Source: Burkholderiales bacterium (GTDB lineage: Bacteria > Pseudomonadota > Gammaproteobacteria > Burkholderiales > SG8-41). Taken from it: DNA of 64,000 bases. The notes under the pieces were generated by a model, which ran no database searches, was not told the origin of the DNA, and saw nothing but the letters and a program-made list of their open reading frames with translations. Shown here piece after piece: positions 1 to 10,728 of this stretch. The stretch is from assembly GCA_030683105.1 (NCBI GenBank), contig JAUXMZ010000012.1:50899-114898 (forward strand). Direction: 5' to 3'. A program made the position numbers and the translations under genes. Each line of letters begins with the position of its first letter. Position 1 is the stretch's first letter.

Positions 1-529
1 CCCAATAGTTGGAGGAAACGAACCCGATTTCCGCTTTGACGATGCTGAGGTGGCTCACCGCCAACTGATAGACGCGCGGGTCGGGTTTGTAGATTTTGAT
101 CAGGTCCACGCTCAATATGGCATCCAAGTGGGCAGTGAAGCCGGCATGCTTGACCGCTGCATTCAGCATAGCCTGCGATCCGTTCGAGAGTATTACGCGC
201 CGGTATTGGGTGAGCTGCGGCATGGCCTCGAGCGCATCGGGAAACGGCGTCAGCCTGTCATAAGCATCCATGAGTTGCAGGACATGGGATGACTCGAGCT
301 TCAAATCCAGCGTGCCGCAGGCGTAACGCAGGGCATCGGCCGTGACCTGCGAAAAATCCTCGTAACGGCCCATCAGACTCCGCAGCCAGGTGTATTCAAG
401 CTGCCGCGCACGCCATAGCTGCGACAGTGCGGTTCCCTTGCCCGGAAACAGCTTTTCGCACAGGGCGACGACCGAGTGCACGTCGAGCAGCGTGCCGTAG
501 GCATCGAAAACCAGTGCTTTGATGTTCAT
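1..529 (-). CDS. Haloacid dehalogenase type II (HAD superfamily hydrolase), C-terminus truncated by window edge
   Basis: Reverse-strand translation from ATG at 529 begins MNIKALVFDAYGTLLDVHSVV (HAD motif I DxxGT) and continues open to base 1. Confidence 0.85.
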   Translation of the reverse strand, partial: MNIKALVFDAYGTLLDVHSVVALCEKLFPGKGTALSQLWRARQLEYTWLRSLMGRYEDFSQVTADALRYACGTLDLKLESSHVLQLMDAYDRLTPFPDALEAMPQLTQYRRVILSNGSQAMLNAAVKHAGFTAHLDAILSVDLIKIYKPDPRVYQLAVSHLSIVKAEIGFVSSNYW

Positions 530-574
530 TGCTGTTTTGCTCCGAATGAGGCCATATTGCATTGACCGATGGCG

Positions 575-1567
575 CTACTCGTATAGCTTGTCGCGGGTCT
601 TGCCCCGGAACACGCGGTAAGAAAAAACAGTGTAGCCTATGATGAATGGCAGCACGATCAGCGCGCCGACGAGGACCACCTTGAGAGATGAGGGATGTGC
701 GGCTGCCTCCCAGATCGTGATCCGGTCCATGACGACGTAGGGGAACAGGCTGTAGGCAAGGCCGAGGAAGGCGAGCACGTAGATTGCCACGGTGCCCGCG
801 AAAGGTCCCCATTCGGGCGCCGGTTCGCCTTTTTTCAACTTCCCGGTGAGCCGCCATACCCACAACCACGCCGCCGCGCTTGCGAGCGGCAGCAGCATGA
901 GTTCAAGCGTGCGCGGAAAATCGAACCACTTGTCGCGCACGGTTTCGCTGGCAAGCGGGGTGGCCACGCTCACCAGCGCCACGCCCAGCGCGACCCACAT
1001 CAGACCCCAGCGCGTCCAGTCAAGCGCTTTTTTCTGCAACGCGCCTTCGGTGCGCAGAATCAGCCACGTTGCGCCGAGCAGCACGTAACCGCCGCACAGG
1101 CCCCCGGCAACGAGAAGCGAGAACATGAAGTAACCGAAGCCTGAGCCGAAACCGGTGATATAGCTGCCGAGCATCATGCCCTGCGCAAGCGAAGCGATGA
1201 ACGAACCGAACCAGAACAGCCAGTTCCACAGTTCTCGATGCCAGCCTTCGGCCTTGATGCGGAATTCGAAGGCGACGCCGCGCAGCATCAAGCCGATCAA
1301 CATCGCCACCACGGGCAGGTAGAGCGCGACGAGGATGACGCCGTGGGCCACCGGGAAGGCGACCAGCAGCAACCCGACGCCCAATACCAGCCAGGTTTCG
1401 TTCGCGTCCCAGAACGGGCCGATGGAGGCGACCATGATGCTTTGTTCGTGTTCGTCGGCCGCCGGCATCAGCATGCCGACGCCGAGGTCATAACCATCGA
1501 GCACGACATAGGCGAGCACCGCGGCGCCCATGAGGAAGGCAAAAATGACGGGCAGGTCCAGCGTCAT
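575..1567 (-). CDS. cydB: Cytochrome bd-type ubiquinol oxidase subunit II (CioB/CydB)
   Basis: MTLDLPVIFAFLMGAAVLAYVVLDGYDLGVGML... GPFWDANETWLVLG motifs; overlaps cydA stop (ATGA). Confidence 0.95.
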   Translation of the reverse strand: MTLDLPVIFAFLMGAAVLAYVVLDGYDLGVGMLMPAADEHEQSIMVASIGPFWDANETWLVLGVGLLLVAFPVAHGVILVALYLPVVAMLIGLMLRGVAFEFRIKAEGWHRELWNWLFWFGSFIASLAQGMMLGSYITGFGSGFGYFMFSLLVAGGLCGGYVLLGATWLILRTEGALQKKALDWTRWGLMWVALGVALVSVATPLASETVRDKWFDFPRTLELMLLPLASAAAWLWVWRLTGKLKKGEPAPEWGPFAGTVAIYVLAFLGLAYSLFPYVVMDRITIWEAAAHPSSLKVVLVGALIVLPFIIGYTVFSYRVFRGKTRDKLYE

Positions 1568-2913
1568 CCGCGTACCTTTTGTGTAGTGTCCTGGCGGAGC
1601 AGGGCATGGCCATCGCCCTTGCCGGCAAGATGCGTCATCACGACCATGTACGCCACCAGCATCAAGCCGTAGGTCACGACATATCCGGTGAGGCTGGCGC
1701 CGAGTTTTGCCTCGCCGACCGGTCCCACGGCGTCTGCGGTCCTGAGCAGGCCCGTGACAAGCCAGGGCTGGCGGCCGATTTCCGTAACCATCCATCCGGC
1801 CAGGGTCGCGATCCAGCCCGAAAACGTGGAGGCGGCGAAGGCCCACAGCAGCCATTTCGAAGGCAGGACCCGGTTTTTCGTCTTCCATGCGCCGAACCAT
1901 GACAGCGCCAGCATCAGCACGCCCATGCCGACCATGATCCGGAACGAGTAGAAGACCGGCGCCACCGGCGCTGTGTCCGGCGCAAAGGCGTCGAGGCCTT
2001 TAAGTTCGGCATCGGCATCGTGTTTCAGGAGCAGGCTCGCCATTTTCGGAATTTCGATCGAAAAATCATTGCGTTTCTGCGCTTCATTCGGGATCGCGAA
2101 CAACACCAGCGGCGCGCCGCGCTCGGTTTTCCAGATCGCTTCAATGGCGGCTATCTTGGCCGGTTGGTGTTCGAGGGTATTCAGACCGTGCATGTCGCCG
2201 ACCAGGATCTGCAGCGGCGCGAGGAACGCCGCCAGCACGATGCCGGTGCGCAGAGTCTTGAACGCGGCGGCATCCTCCGCAGACTTGAGCAGGCGCCACG
2301 CCGAGAGGCCCGTGACCACGAACGCCGCGGTGAGCCCCGATGCGAGCATCATGTGCGTGAAGCGGTAGGGAAACGAAGGATTGAAGATCACCTGCCACCA
2401 GTCGCCGGCTATGATCTGGCCGTCTATGGCATAAGCATACCCGGCAGGGGTCTGCATCCAGGAATTGAGCGCGAGGATCCAGAAAGCGGAAAGCGAAGTG
2501 CCGACGGCGACCAGAACGGTTGAAGTCAGATGCATCCAGCCCGGCACCCTGTTCATGCCGAACAGCATGACGCCAAGAAACGTCGCTTCGAGGAAAAATG
2601 CAGTGAGCACTTCGAATGCGAGCAAAGGACCGGCGACGTTGCCAACGTGGTTCATGTATCCGGGCCAGTTGGTGCCGAATTGGAACGACATGACGATGCC
2701 CGTCACCACGCCCATCGCGAAGGTGAGCGCGAAGACCTTGAGCCAAAGCTTGTAGGTTGCCAGCCACGCCGCCTCGCCGGTTCGCGCATATTGCGCGCGG
2801 AAATAAACGAGAATCCAGGCGAGCCCGATGGTGATGGTCGGGAACAGGATGTGAAACGCGATGTTCAGCCCGAACTGGACCCGCGCCATGATCAGTGCAT
2901 CGCCGGCTTCCAT
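1564..2913 (-). CDS. cydA: Cytochrome bd-type ubiquinol oxidase subunit I (short Q-loop, CIO-like)
   Basis: MEAGDALIMARVQFGLNIAFHILFPTITIGLAWIL..., GRQPWLVTGLLRTADAV; start ATG 2913. Confidence 0.95.
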   Translation of the reverse strand: MEAGDALIMARVQFGLNIAFHILFPTITIGLAWILVYFRAQYARTGEAAWLATYKLWLKVFALTFAMGVVTGIVMSFQFGTNWPGYMNHVGNVAGPLLAFEVLTAFFLEATFLGVMLFGMNRVPGWMHLTSTVLVAVGTSLSAFWILALNSWMQTPAGYAYAIDGQIIAGDWWQVIFNPSFPYRFTHMMLASGLTAAFVVTGLSAWRLLKSAEDAAAFKTLRTGIVLAAFLAPLQILVGDMHGLNTLEHQPAKIAAIEAIWKTERGAPLVLFAIPNEAQKRNDFSIEIPKMASLLLKHDADAELKGLDAFAPDTAPVAPVFYSFRIMVGMGVLMLALSWFGAWKTKNRVLPSKWLLWAFAASTFSGWIATLAGWMVTEIGRQPWLVTGLLRTADAVGPVGEAKLGASLTGYVVTYGLMLVAYMVVMTHLAGKGDGHALLRQDTTQKVRG

Positions 2914-3030
2914 GATTTTCCGATTCTCCTTTCTCAGGGCTGCTGGGCGCAAGCCGGGGAAGGCAATGGAGCGGAACCGATAAAACTACACTGTTAACTC
3001 TATAACCGGCAAGGCTACACAGTTAACTCT

Positions 3031-3046
3031 ATTAGAGTATTCTAAT
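3031..3046. promoter_or_regulatory. Putative operator dyad ATTAGAGTATTCTAAT upstream of cydAB
   Basis: Perfect 6-bp inverted arms (ATTAGA/TCTAAT), adjacent to two 18-bp direct repeats in the cydA-clpB divergent intergenic region. Confidence 0.4.
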
Positions 3047-3098
3047 TTAACACAAATATCAGCAACCAGCGACCGAGCCGCAAGAAATCCAAGAACCT

Positions 3099-3126
3099 CT
3101 TGAAACTGCGGAGCTTATCCCCATTT
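3099..3126 (+). promoter_or_regulatory. Sigma-32 (RpoH) heat-shock promoter of clpB
   Basis: CTTGAAA-N13-CCCCATTT, essentially the sigma-32 consensus, about 30 bp upstream of the clpB ATG. Confidence 0.85.
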
Positions 3127-3154
3127 AAATATCAACTTTGATCAGGATAAATCC

Positions 3155-5734
<2,580 letters not shown>

Positions 5735-5746
5735 GTCTTGCTACGT

Positions 5747-8700
5747 TCAGGCGCTGCGGCTAATCAGCGGCCGCTTTCCCCTCAGTAGCGCTGCCGCTTC
5801 ATTTTCCGGCACCGGCTTGCTGAAATAGTATCCTTGGGCATCGTCACAGTGGCGAGATCGCAGGAAGCTGTATTGCGCTTCGGTTTCCACGCCTTCCGCG
5901 ATCACGCTCATGTTCAGGGTGTGCGCCATGGCGATCAACGCCGTGACAATGGCCATGTCTGACGGTACGTTGGGGATGTCCTTGACGAAGATGCGGTCTA
6001 TCTTGAGGCTGTCGATGGGGAAGTGCTTGAGGTGAGCGAGTGCCGAATAGCCGGTGCCAAAATCGTCTATCGCGATGCGCACCCCCATGTCCTTGAGTTG
6101 CCGGATGATCATTATTGCGCGTTCCGGATCGCGCATGACGGTGCTCTCGGTGATCTCCAGTTCTACCAGGCTGAGGTCGACGCTGCTCTGGCGCAGGGAG
6201 TGCATGACCTCCTGCAGCAGATTCTCGTTAGTGAACTGCCGCGGCGAAAGATTGACGGCCATGCGCACAGGCTGCAACCCCTGGGCCATCCAGTTACGTT
6301 GCGCGGCACAAGCGGTGTGCAGCACCCACTCGCCTATGGGCACAATCAATCCGGTCTCCTCGGCGATCTGGATGAATTTTCCTGGCGGCATCAGGCCGAA
6401 TTCGGGATGCTGCCAGCGCACCAGAGCCTCCATGCCGGTGATGGTGCCGGTCATGACATCGATCTGGGGCTGATAGTGCAGCACCAGTTCCTCACGCTCC
6501 AGGGCGTAGCGTAACCCGGATTCCAGGGACAGCCGTTCCTCGGAATGCGTATTCATCTGTGCCGAGTAGAACTGGAAGGCGTTACGCCCCTGGTCCTTGG
6601 CGCGATACATGGCAATGTCGGCGTTCTTGAGCAGCGTAGACGCGTCCAGACCGTCATCCGGATAAGCGCTGATGCCGATGCTGGCGGTAACATGAAACTC
6701 CCGGCCTGAAAGCATGTACCCCTTGCTCAGGGTGGAGATCAGTTTTTGCGCCAGGCTGCCCAGCGAGACTGGCGTATTGATTTCCTCGGCCAGCACCACG
6801 AATTCATCGCCACCCTGCCTGCATACGGAATCTCCTTCCCGCAGGCAGTCGGTAAGTCGCCGCGCCACCTCAATGAGCAACTGGTCGCCGGCATCGTGGC
6901 CCAGGGTGTCGTTGATGTTCTTGAACCGGTCGAGATCGAGGAACATGACGGCAAGACGCCTGTCATAACGCTTGGCCTGCGCGACGGCATGCCCCAGCCG
7001 TTCATTGAACAGCACGCGGTTGGGCAGACCGGTAAGGGCGTCGTGGGTGGCGATAAACTTGACCGCGTCTTCCGCCTTTTGCCGCACCATGTACTGACCG
7101 ATCTGGCTGCCTATCGACCGCGCAATACGCAGCATGGCGTCGTCGGGGGGGCGTACCTCGCGGTGAAAGAATTCCATGACGCCCAGGATTTCATTTCCCA
7201 CCATCAAAGGGAAGGCGATCGCGCCATGCAAACCGGCTTTGGCGACCAGGGGAGCGCGGACAAATCCCCGCTCGAGCGCGATATCCGTAATCCAGACCGG
7301 TTGCCCGCTTGAGAACGCAGCTCGCACCAGTCCTGCACCGGATTTTTTGGTGTGGGTGGTGCGCCCTAAGCTGGTGAAGATGAAATCCCTGATTTCAGGC
7401 ACATCGATACTCCAGCATTCGCGGCAGTACAGCATTTGCGTCTCGGCAACCCATTCCCAGCGCGAGCCGCATTGCCAGTCCAGGGTCTCGCATATGGTCT
7501 GGATGATCCTGAGAACGGCTTCATTCAGAGTTTCCGCTTCGGCGAGCACGCGGGTCACGGCGTGTTCCATACTCTGCCGCTTCTCGGTCATCTTGCGGTC
7601 GGTGATGTCTTCGACGACGCTGACCAGGTACTCGGGTCGGCCTTCCTTGTCGTGAGCGACTGATATGGTGCGCCGTGCCCAGACCAGATGTCCGTTCTTG
7701 TGGATGAAACGCTTTTCGGTGCTGGCAGTCTTCAAAATGTTGGCAGATATCTGACTGCGAAATTGCGCGCCCTGGCCATAATCTTCGGGGTGGGTGATTT
7801 CCTTTATGCTTGTCCCGATGAGTTCGTCTTTGCTGTAACCGAGCATGTCAAAAAATTTCTGGTTGGCATGCCGGAGTATGCCGTCCAGGTCCACGCGGGT
7901 AATGCCGACGGCGGCATTGTCGAAAATCGCCTGATAACGCTGTTCAGCCTGTTTACGCTTGGTGATGTCGATGATGGTGCCGATCAGGCCGCTGACCTTG
8001 CCATCCGTGCCGGTGAAAGTGGCTTTGCAGTAAATCGCGTCATGCCGCAAGCCATCCGGCGTGGTGATAAGGGTTTCATAAACCTGGCGACCGGGGTTAT
8101 CCCACAGCACCTGGTCCATGGCATGCAGCCGGTCGGCCACATCTTTGTTATTCGGATACAGATCGTGCACTGTTTTGCCGATGAAAGATTCACGCGGGGT
8201 GCCGAAATACTCTTCCCAGGCCTTGTTGACGCCGAGATACCGGCCGTCGGTGCCCTTGAAAAAAATCGGATTGGGCAGCGATTCGATCAGCACCTGGGTC
8301 ATGCGCTGCGCTTCGGCGAAACGCGCTTCGCTCTTGCGCAGATCCTGGGTCATGGCAGTGGCAAGCGCGACTGCCCGGCGCTCGGCGGTAGAGAGCGCGC
8401 GGATCAGGCCGCACAGCAGGCCGGTGCACAGCAGCCCGGCCAGCATGATGGCCCAGGGCAGGCTCCTGGCCAAGGGGATGCTGAAAGCGTGCTGCGGCGC
8501 CGCGAACGAAAGCTGCCAGACGCGCTGTCCGACGGAGAGCATGCGGCTATCCTCGAGCACCGGTCCCGTGAAATTCAGGCGCGCGTTATCCTTGTTATCA
8601 AACAGCACCTCGGACTCGGTGCTGCCGTGGCTTGCGTTTTCGGCATAACCCAAGTCGGTGATGCGCAGTGCCATATGTTCGCCGTGCGTGCCGTGCAGGG

Positions 8701-9508
8701 CCGAACCGGCCAGTTCCCCGATAATAAAAGTGACGCTGAGCATGCCGGTAAAGGCGTCCCTGCGCTGCGCCAGCGTGATGGTCGGGGTGTTTTTCCGGTA
8801 AAGGGCGAGGCGCAGACTGCTTGCGGCCTGGCCTGCGCCGGCTTTCGCGACCAAGGTGTACTGGCCGGACGCGACGGCCAGGCCGCTGTCACGCGCACGC
8901 TCGACCGACATGCGGCGTATCGCGTCGGCCATGAGATCGAGGCCGTAGGCGTTCTCGAGGCCCCCGAAAGGCTCCAGGAAGATCAAGGGCAGGTATTCCG
9001 GCCGCGCAACATCGGACTTGATGCTGAAACCGGTATGTTCGGGGTAACGAAGGTCGGGATTCCTGCGCACCCGCTCCTCGAACGCAAGTCGGGCACTGTC
9101 GGCTACCCTGGCGGCATAACTGACGGAATGGATGCTCGGATACCGGGTGGGCAGAAGCATGTTGTCGAGGAACAAAGAAAATTCTTCGCGGGTGACGGTT
9201 TCCGATGCCATGAAAACCCCCTGCATGGCACGCAGCAGATCCTCGTAACTGGTCAGGCGGGCGAGTAGGGAGTTGGATATCCTGCGGGTCGTATTTTCGA
9301 ACTGATCGCGCGCATCCTTTTCCAGCAGGGCCTGGGTGAACTGGGACGCAGTGGCGGTCAATATGATGCCAAGCACCATGATCAGCCACACGATCACGTT
9401 GTTGGTGACCGCGGTTTTAGTTCGAGTCTGGGCGGGGCTGTCTGGGATGTCGCTGGTCATGTGCTTGAACTGGAACCGAACTTTCTGGTTTATTCTTTCC
9501 GCTAACAT
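5747..9508 (-). CDS. CHASE-PAS-PAS-GAF-GGDEF-EAL diguanylate cyclase/phosphodiesterase
   Basis: Sensor N-terminus (TM + CHASE-like), PAS domains, CRQGGDEFVVL, GMEALVRWQHP, DDFGTGYSAL. Start ATG 9508 (MLAERINQK) or 9460 (MTSDIPDS). Confidence 0.92.
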   Translation of the reverse strand: MLAERINQKVRFQFKHMTSDIPDSPAQTRTKTAVTNNVIVWLIMVLGIILTATASQFTQALLEKDARDQFENTTRRISNSLLARLTSYEDLLRAMQGVFMASETVTREEFSLFLDNMLLPTRYPSIHSVSYAARVADSARLAFEERVRRNPDLRYPEHTGFSIKSDVARPEYLPLIFLEPFGGLENAYGLDLMADAIRRMSVERARDSGLAVASGQYTLVAKAGAGQAASSLRLALYRKNTPTITLAQRRDAFTGMLSVTFIIGELAGSALHGTHGEHMALRITDLGYAENASHGSTESEVLFDNKDNARLNFTGPVLEDSRMLSVGQRVWQLSFAAPQHAFSIPLARSLPWAIMLAGLLCTGLLCGLIRALSTAERRAVALATAMTQDLRKSEARFAEAQRMTQVLIESLPNPIFFKGTDGRYLGVNKAWEEYFGTPRESFIGKTVHDLYPNNKDVADRLHAMDQVLWDNPGRQVYETLITTPDGLRHDAIYCKATFTGTDGKVSGLIGTIIDITKRKQAEQRYQAIFDNAAVGITRVDLDGILRHANQKFFDMLGYSKDELIGTSIKEITHPEDYGQGAQFRSQISANILKTASTEKRFIHKNGHLVWARRTISVAHDKEGRPEYLVSVVEDITDRKMTEKRQSMEHAVTRVLAEAETLNEAVLRIIQTICETLDWQCGSRWEWVAETQMLYCRECWSIDVPEIRDFIFTSLGRTTHTKKSGAGLVRAAFSSGQPVWITDIALERGFVRAPLVAKAGLHGAIAFPLMVGNEILGVMEFFHREVRPPDDAMLRIARSIGSQIGQYMVRQKAEDAVKFIATHDALTGLPNRVLFNERLGHAVAQAKRYDRRLAVMFLDLDRFKNINDTLGHDAGDQLLIEVARRLTDCLREGDSVCRQGGDEFVVLAEEINTPVSLGSLAQKLISTLSKGYMLSGREFHVTASIGISAYPDDGLDASTLLKNADIAMYRAKDQGRNAFQFYSAQMNTHSEERLSLESGLRYALEREELVLHYQPQIDVMTGTITGMEALVRWQHPEFGLMPPGKFIQIAEETGLIVPIGEWVLHTACAAQRNWMAQGLQPVRMAVNLSPRQFTNENLLQEVMHSLRQSSVDLSLVELEITESTVMRDPERAIMIIRQLKDMGVRIAIDDFGTGYSALAHLKHFPIDSLKIDRIFVKDIPNVPSDMAIVTALIAMAHTLNMSVIAEGVETEAQYSFLRSRHCDDAQGYYFSKPVPENEAAALLRGKRPLISRSA

Positions 9509-9546
9509 AGCACAGGCTGCTTGATCTTGAGGGGCCGGCAGTCTGA

Positions 9547-10707
9547 CTATATCTGCATCGGGCGCCAATAGCCTGTCATTTCCAGGTAACCGGATCCTGC
9601 TGGTTTGCCATGTTGCAGCGCACGAACCGCACCTTCCCAGTAGATCGTGCCGGTGGAAAGGCGCGTATCGTATTCCTGATCGTCCATCAGCGGCTCGATC
9701 TCGAATGCCAGGGCGCCGGCGCTGATGTGCCATGAAACCGGATAGGCGGTGCCGGTGCGCGGCGAGCGCCACTCGCGGCGCGGCGTGAAGACGACATCCT
9801 GCACGCCCAGGGTGCGGGTTACCCCATCCGGGCTGCGATAGGAGCCGCCCGCCCAGAATCTGCCGCCTTGGCGGTCGCGCATGCGAAACGCCATCAATGC
9901 GCCGCCGTTGGCAAGGTTGATGCCGATCCAGTCCCAGCCTGTTGCGTCCTTGTCCATGTAGCGGGACGACCACTCGTGGTCCAGCCATGCGCTGCCGGAG
10001 ATGGATTGCGCTTTACCGTTGCGGGTCAATGCGCCGTTAACCTTGAGCTGGGGCAGGCTGTAATAATAGCTGGCCGATTCCGGATCGGGGCCTTTGCGGC
10101 TGTAGCCATTCACGCCCTGCAGCAGTGGGGGTTGGGTCGCTGCAAACGTGAAATCGAACTGGAAGTCGCGGGCGGAGATGCTTGCACGGTAGCCCGGCCC
10201 GACCTGATGCAACGTCCAGCCGTCTATCCAGACCTCGAGCCGGTCCCGGCTCGCGCCGGCAAGTCCCAATCCGGCGCGTGCCACGCGCTGGTCGTGTCGC
10301 AGCCTGCCGAAAGCCGGGTCGCTCAGCGCGGCGTGCGCAATCAGGATCTGCCGCGGCGCGAAAGCACTCGGGTTCACATCGTCCAATCTAAGCCGGGCGC
10401 GAAAAAAAGTAATCTGGAAGCCAAGTTTTGTGCCGTCGGGAACATCGAGCCAGCCGGTCAGGTACCACCACTCTGTACGGAATCCGGGATGGCTGCCTTC
10501 GTCACGCGGGAACCGCAACTGGTATCCCGGCACCACTGGTGCGAACTGTGACTGGTACCCCTCAAGAGGGTATTGAAAAGAATGACTGGTAACTGGTGAT
10601 TGGTTGCTGGTGACTTGCGCGAAAGTTCTTGGCGCGACAAATGCACCCGCCAGCCACGCCAGCATGCGCCGTCTCTTGAATACGGGTTTTATCCCTTCAC
10701 TCTTCAC
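9547..10707 (-). CDS. Lipocalin-like/AttH-type predicted secreted hydrolase (carotenoid 1,2-hydratase-like fold)
   Basis: Signal peptide-like N-terminus, FPRDEGSHPGFRTEWWYLTGWL and SGSAWLDHEWSS motifs typical of AttH/CrtC-like proteins; next to FtsX/LolD-type ABC genes. Confidence 0.8.
   Translation of the reverse strand: MKSEGIKPVFKRRRMLAWLAGAFVAPRTFAQVTSNQSPVTSHSFQYPLEGYQSQFAPVVPGYQLRFPRDEGSHPGFRTEWWYLTGWLDVPDGTKLGFQITFFRARLRLDDVNPSAFAPRQILIAHAALSDPAFGRLRHDQRVARAGLGLAGASRDRLEVWIDGWTLHQVGPGYRASISARDFQFDFTFAATQPPLLQGVNGYSRKGPDPESASYYYSLPQLKVNGALTRNGKAQSISGSAWLDHEWSSRYMDKDATGWDWIGINLANGGALMAFRMRDRQGGRFWAGGSYRSPDGVTRTLGVQDVVFTPRREWRSPRTGTAYPVSWHISAGALAFEIEPLMDDQEYDTRLSTGTIYWEGAVRALQHGKPAGSGYLEMTGYWRPMQI
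10557..10583 (+). repeat. 27-bp hairpin-tail element, copy A (inside the AttH-like CDS, in frame)
   Basis: ACCCCTCAAGAGGGTATTGAAAAGAAT; deletion restores gactggt-gactggt-aactggt host periodicity. Confidence 0.75.
10584..10618. repeat. Short-period degenerate repeat (actggt type)
   Basis: gactggtaactggtgattggttgctggtgactt; continues left of the 27-bp element. Confidence 0.6.
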
Positions 10708-10722
10708 CCTTCACCCTTCACC
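10693..10722. repeat. Tandem 7-bp repeat (TTCACYC)n
   Basis: cccttcactcttcacccttcacccttcacc between two CDSs. Confidence 0.75.
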
Positions 10723-10728
10723 TAAAAA

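Noticed and set aside
7688-9268. 526-aa plus-strand ORF opposite the GGDEF/EAL gene
   Set aside because: Antisense shadow of a confidently assigned CDS; composition biased and no domain.
9509-9988. N-terminal extension of the 1413-aa ORF upstream of the GGDEF/EAL start
   Set aside because: Out-of-frame overlap with the AttH-like gene; plausible starts are at 9508 or 9460.
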